Source: Theobroma cacao (lineage: Eukaryota; Streptophyta; Magnoliopsida; Malvales; Malvaceae). From it: a DNA stretch of 64,000 nt. Position numbers and translations under genes: made by a program. Position 1 is the first letter of the stretch, and each line of letters begins with the position of its first letter. The notes under the pieces are model-generated. The model worked only from the letters and a program-made list of their open reading frames with translations. It was not told where the DNA came from and ran no database searches. Of the stretch, positions 59,201-64,000 are shown one piece after another. Location: NCBI RefSeq assembly GCF_000208745.1, contig NC_030852.1:3959460-4023459 (forward strand), read 5' to 3'.

Positions 59201-61240
59201 CTTATGCATTTGATATCATATTCATTTCCATGCTTCCAAATAAACCTAAGGTTTGTAAAATAAGGTTTATAACGTAGTTTTGAGACATGTGGCTCGAACA
59301 TAGATCATTTATAGCTCACTAAAGGGTTTACTAATTAACTTTGCATATTAACAACCAAGATCTCACATATGCTCACTCAGTTTTTATAACTCACATGTAG
59401 AATTTGGTTTTCATATCAATAGACTACTTGACTCATCACTTTTGGGAGAGAACTCTACTTGTTCTGTGGTAAGTGGTCATTGAGGCATTTGGTAGATGTT
59501 ACCTTCCTTCAAGTCAACTTCACTGTCTGTTAAGTATTTGTTCTGTTTGAGTCTACCACACTTTGGTTTATGTTTTATAATAAGCTTACATACTTTATGA
59601 TTTGGCCACGAAGTGGCATATAACTTTATTTGTTTTGAAACTTATTTCTATTTTGATTGTTGAGCACAAGATAATGCACTTGAATTTTTTTATATACTAT
59701 TTATTTGATAACATTTATATACACATATGTACTGTTCAATAATGATGAAATCAGTCTCACCGTGTAATGCCAAACTTTGTATTTCTGTCTGTTTGTATCC
59801 AAGACTTGCTTAGGATGAGTGAACTTCGCCTATTTGGACTCTTAGTCAGTTTTGGCTCGAGATTGTGTCGTGACATCATGAAAGTATCCTATTATGAGTA
59901 TGCCATGCAATTTTGAGTTCTAGGTATGCTTGGTCATGTAATAAACCATGTTAGATCTAGGGGCATTTTTTTAAAATTTTGCACCTAATGTTGAATGTGT
60001 ATGAATAGCCTTTAAATGATAATTCATGTTCCATAATTAATTTTCTTTATGTAATTTTGCATTTAATTTTAGTAGTTGGATATTGTTTGTATTATTTTAA
60101 TGGTTTATAGACCACCAAAGTTACTTGTCCATTTATATCTTTTTAGATACATGGGTAACGACACGAGACATATAATTACGTATAATTGCATATAATACTA
60201 AGTAAAGGTGAGGTGTGCTTTTTGATATCAATCTCTAACCAAGTTGATCAAAAGTAGAATTATGTAGGCTTGGTTATCCTAAGTGAGGTTGCAAGCTTTG
60301 ATTTCTTCTTTGCTTTATGTCCAAATCTCCGAACTAAGTTCTTAGTAATAAGGAGACTTATGACCTTGATATATATATCACTACAAAAGTTTTGCACGTT
60401 TTATGCCACATTTCAATATATATATATATACATATATATAATATGAGATTGGTATTCTATACATCATTGGTGGAATTTTTAAACTCCACAAACATAATTA
60501 GAATATTATCATATTTCATTTTATTTATTATATTAATTTACTATTTTTTTAAAAATATATCTTAAAGGTGGTAAGAAAGCAATTCTCTAACCTTATCGGT
60601 GGAATTTTAAAATCTACAAGTGATGTATTGGATAATTTTTTTTAAATGATGTTACAGCATAAAAGTATGCTATAATTTTCTCATAAAATAATTCATTAAA
60701 AATAATTAACTTTTTATGGGGACATGTGATCTCAGGTTATACAATGAAAGGTAACACTCTCTAATCTCATAAACTTACAAGTTTTGTTTTAAAATTCGAA
60801 CTTAAAATATTCTGAGTCAAGATTTGTGAGTTCTAATAGTAAAATGATTATTAAAGATGATTATTTAATTAATTAGTACTTGTTGTACACATACCATATT
60901 ACGTTGTTGATGATTTTTTTATCCTATTAAAATATATCAATACACAATTTCTTACATTTAAATATATTAATTAACTTTTATAATAATAAATTAATTATTT
61001 GATTGTTAAATAATGGAAATTCAAATGATTGTGATTGTTTATATAATTCAAATATTAAAATTAAATTTTATAATATTTATTATTGGTAAAGGATTTGAGT
61101 TAAATTAAAATTTTTATTTATATTTAACCAATATTAGTAATATTTGATAAAAATAATATTAAAATATTTAATTTATTTTTGATGTATGATTTTTAAATTT
61201 AAAATTATTTTTTTATTAAAAAAATATTTGCTAAAAGTAG
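59201..61240. other. Intergenic, repeat-derived
   Basis: No gene. The part to about 59930 looks like further LTR debris (ends GTGTCGTGACATC at about 59868). A (TA)n microsatellite is at 60417-60440. Confidence 0.4.
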
Positions 61241-61700
61241 TGGGTGTTAGCTAGGGGCAATGTATTCGCGAGAAATCGAAACACGATAAAACCAGGAGAA
61301 GAAACGGGGGCATAGTGACTGACACGTGTCGGTAAGAAGAGGTTTGGGGAAAAAGTCTAGAGATGAATGAATGGTTGTTGTTGAATAAAGATTTTCTTGA
61401 TTAGACAAAAGGCACGTTGATGTGACCGCTCAGGATAGGTAGCTGGGCCCTCCTGCAAATCCCCAACCCCCCGCGTACGTTATCATTTATGCCTTTAATT
61501 TGCTCAGTGTACGCCTTTCCTTTATTTGTCTTTTACCGTGCGCACACTAAACTTTTCCCGCTCTTTGGCTTAATATCCCATAAATAAATAATTAATATTT
61601 TGCGTATTTATCTGACAATATATATTGGCCTATCGAATTTTGCCACGTTGGTGCAGTTTCTTTCTCTGGAAATGTCAGACAAAGGGCACAAATTTGACTC
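61241..61700. other. Non-coding island of higher GC content
   Basis: About 460 bp stand out from AT-rich surroundings. It contains a G-box in GACACGTGTCGG (about 61320-61331), GCTGGGCCCTCC (about 61443) and CCCCCCGCGTACG (about 61468). No reading frame or known RNA is visible. It could be a promoter or a remnant of one. Confidence 0.4.
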
Positions 61701-61989
61701 ACTGTTTTGAATTTGTAAATAATTTTTCATTTTCATTTTCATTTACTAAATGTGTTTTTCAAAATACAGAAATAGAATATGAGATTTGTTTTAAAAAATG
61801 AAATAGAAAAAGTTTTCTCAAACAAAGCAAGTTTAAAGACATGATGTGTATACATTCACCAATTATATATATTTTAATATATTTCAAGCATTTTTATTCT
61901 CTGAGGTTTAAAAGTAAGAAAAACGTTGGAAGTGTTTTTATATTTTATAAAATTAATTTTCTAATATTAATAAATTATAATATGACATA

Positions 61990-62390
61990 ACATAATAAAT
62001 AAATGACGTAAGGGAACATGTGATAGATAATGTGACTGAACATTTTGCTGAACAGGTTATATAGCAAATATATTATAAATAGATTACGTGACGAAACAAT
62101 GATAAATAAATGACAAAATATGTGACAAATAATTTATTTGTCAAAACATGTTATAAAAAAATTATGTGATATATCATGTGGCGAAACACGTCACTAATAA
62201 ATGAATTAATGAAACACGTTAAATTACATGATCAAAAACTTAATATATAGATGATGTGATAACATACGTCATAAATAGATGATATGATGAAACAAATTAC
62301 AAACGAATGGCACGACAGAACATGTTGTAAATAGTTAACTTACAAATAATGTTGTAAACATATGTGGTAATTGATAGGTCAAATAAGTTA
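61990..62390. repeat. Degenerate tandem repeat, about 30-35 bp unit
   Basis: Repeated pattern: GATGATGTGA, then CGAAACA.GT, then ATAAATA. Clear units begin near 62075, 62170, 62250 and 62280; the copies are strongly diverged. No coding. Confidence 0.65.
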
Positions 62391-64000
62391 TCATAATCGA
62401 AAATATCAATACATGATTAATTGACGCGTGAGATATAAATTGTTATGTTTGAGGCGCATGAAACAAAAATTGTTGATGCTTAAGGTGATTTTAATACTAT
62501 ATTTTAGGTAGAAAAATTTTATATTATGAAATTATCTATTTATATCTTTTAATTCTATATAAAAGATTGAAAGTTTAAAGTCTAAAAAAAAAAGATAAAC
62601 TAACTGAAATTTGGAGAAAAAAAAAAAGTAGACACAGCCCATAGCATAAGAACTTGCAAAGCACTAAGCTGTAGCTGTTAATGTATATATTTATTTATTT
62701 ATATTGCAATAGTACCAAGTAGAAACTTTTTCATTACGTGTAATACTTATTTTATTTCAATCAGAAAAGTGTATTTACACCAAAAAAATTATAGTATTAT
62801 ATAATATAAACTGTTAGTACAGTAATACCGTCAGGTTGTCGCTTTCACGTGGAGAGAAGCTGTTGAGAGTATTAATTTCACTTGCTCGATGTCTAGGGCT
62901 AGATCTCATACCTCGTACCGTCCTGACCACGTTTATTAAGATTTGATAATGTTTGGAGACGGATTCAAAATTTGTTTAAGTGAAGTAATAATTAAAATAA
63001 TAATAATAATAATTAAAAATATATATTAAAATAGATAAGTTAAAATTTTTAATATTAAATTAAAAAAAATTAAATTTAATGTATTCGTTTAATACTTTAA
63101 ACTAAAAATATCTAAAATAATTATAATTATTAGTAACGATTTTTCATATTATAAAATAACGCATGATAGCAATAGTAAAAACTCAATTTTGATTGAAAAT
63201 TATTTACAATTAGAGTTTAGATGAGTTATTTTAAAAAAGTAAAAAAACATAATTAAGGATCGAGAATAGGAAGCATCACCATAAATCTCTAGAGTAAGAC
63301 TTAAATTTTTAGAAAGCAAGTAGTTTAAGTTTTAACATTTTTAAAAAAATCTTAAATTATAGAAAAAAATTTATTTATCTTTTTATGTAATATTTAAATA
63401 TTAATATGAAAATTATTTCTTGATAAATTTACTTTGATTTAAAATCTTTAACCTCACTCTTTATAAAATTGTAAAAAAATTAGTGAATTGATTCGTATTA
63501 TTAATTACATAAAATTTTAGATAAATAATACAATAAATAAATATTTTTTATAAATGAGTCGTATCATGTGACACCATTGCTACTAAGATCGGTTCACCCT
63601 TGACAATGCCATCTCTTGTTCATAAAATTGGTAAAATTTTGTTTTATACTTTAGAATTTTGACCTTTAAAAATCTAATAAAATTTAGAGAAGTTCAGCCG
63701 GATTTTTTTATTGCAATTGAAGAAAAATATTTTGAAACATTATATTATAAAAAGATAAAATTTCAATTTATAATAGATGTGATAATTAATATAAACAAAC
63801 AAATAATAACAATAATAATAAATGAATAGAAACAACAAATAATAAAAATATAAACTAAACAGAAGGTAAGATAGATTTTTGTTTTTCTTCTTTAGTGGTA
63901 TTTATTCTTTAATCTTGTGGAGGAAAGAATGAGTTGATTACATATTAAAATTTGTTACTTATTATAAGTTTTAATCTTAAATATTAAAATTTGGATCGAT
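62391..64000. other. AT-rich intergenic end of window
   Basis: No gene or RNA recognised. An (ATA)n/(AAT)n stretch lies at about 62995-63014. A short less-biased segment at about 62825-62940 shows no recognisable function. Confidence 0.5.

Noticed and set aside
1..64000. tRNA, rRNA or endogenous viral genes
   Set aside because: Scanning by eye found no convincing tRNA B-box with a cloverleaf, no rRNA and no pararetrovirus-type gene order; a tRNAscan-SE and Infernal run would be decisive.

Overview
This is nuclear DNA from a flowering plant, almost certainly a eudicot. It is AT-rich, has plant-type spliced genes with GT-AG introns, and is dense in LTR retrotransposons, hAT-like, PIF/Harbinger-like and other inverted-repeat elements. 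Repeat style (motifs such as GTATCGATAC inside LTRs) makes me think of Malvaceae, but that is a weak impression. I recognise no viral insert and no tRNA or rRNA gene.

The window holds few real genes. A conserved block at 25.6-33.7 kb has PEX3 (peroxisome biogenesis; 7 exons, 372 aa, plus strand), then tail-to-tail a MAPR/MSBP-type membrane steroid-binding protein (2 exons, 184 aa, minus strand), which in turn is head-to-head with GIP1/MOZART1 (gamma-tubulin complex microprotein, 73 aa, plus strand, intron in its leader). A fourth gene has no ORF: an MIR159 microRNA gene on the minus strand at about 52.16-52.34 kb, with mature miR159, its star and the conserved second duplex. An F-box-associated-domain pseudogene lies at 3.4-4.3 kb.

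The rest is repeats. 0.5-2.9 kb: debris of a Ty3-type element (primer-binding site, broken gag, LTR-like flanks that do not match each other). 4.5-7.1 kb: a 2.6-kb LTR, followed by a gag-only element. 9.6-19.5 kb: a nested stack in which a terminal-inverted-repeat element with internal roughly 390-bp repeats is split by a hAT-like element, itself split by two solo LTRs with perfect 5-bp target duplications (AATAA, CCACT). 19.7-22.4 kb: a fourth LTR of the same family in reverse orientation. 36.8-37.7 kb: a Ty3 gag pseudogene. 38.4-39.2 kb: a Harbinger-like element with a TAA duplication. 41.7-49.8 kb: a complete but internally deleted Athila-lineage element (minus strand) with both LTRs, gag, protease, an integrase tail, and a 300-bp-arm inverted repeat. 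53.7-54.9 kb: another inverted-repeat element. 55.3-59.2 kb: Copia remnants and an LTR-like region with tandem repeats and many copies of a GTATCGA(G/T)AC motif.

The genes here do not form a pathway. PEX3 inserts peroxisomal membrane proteins, MSBP is a membrane heme/steroid-binding protein, GIP1 acts in microtubule nucleation, and miR159 represses GAMYB transcription factors. Only MSBP and GIP1 seem to share regulatory DNA.
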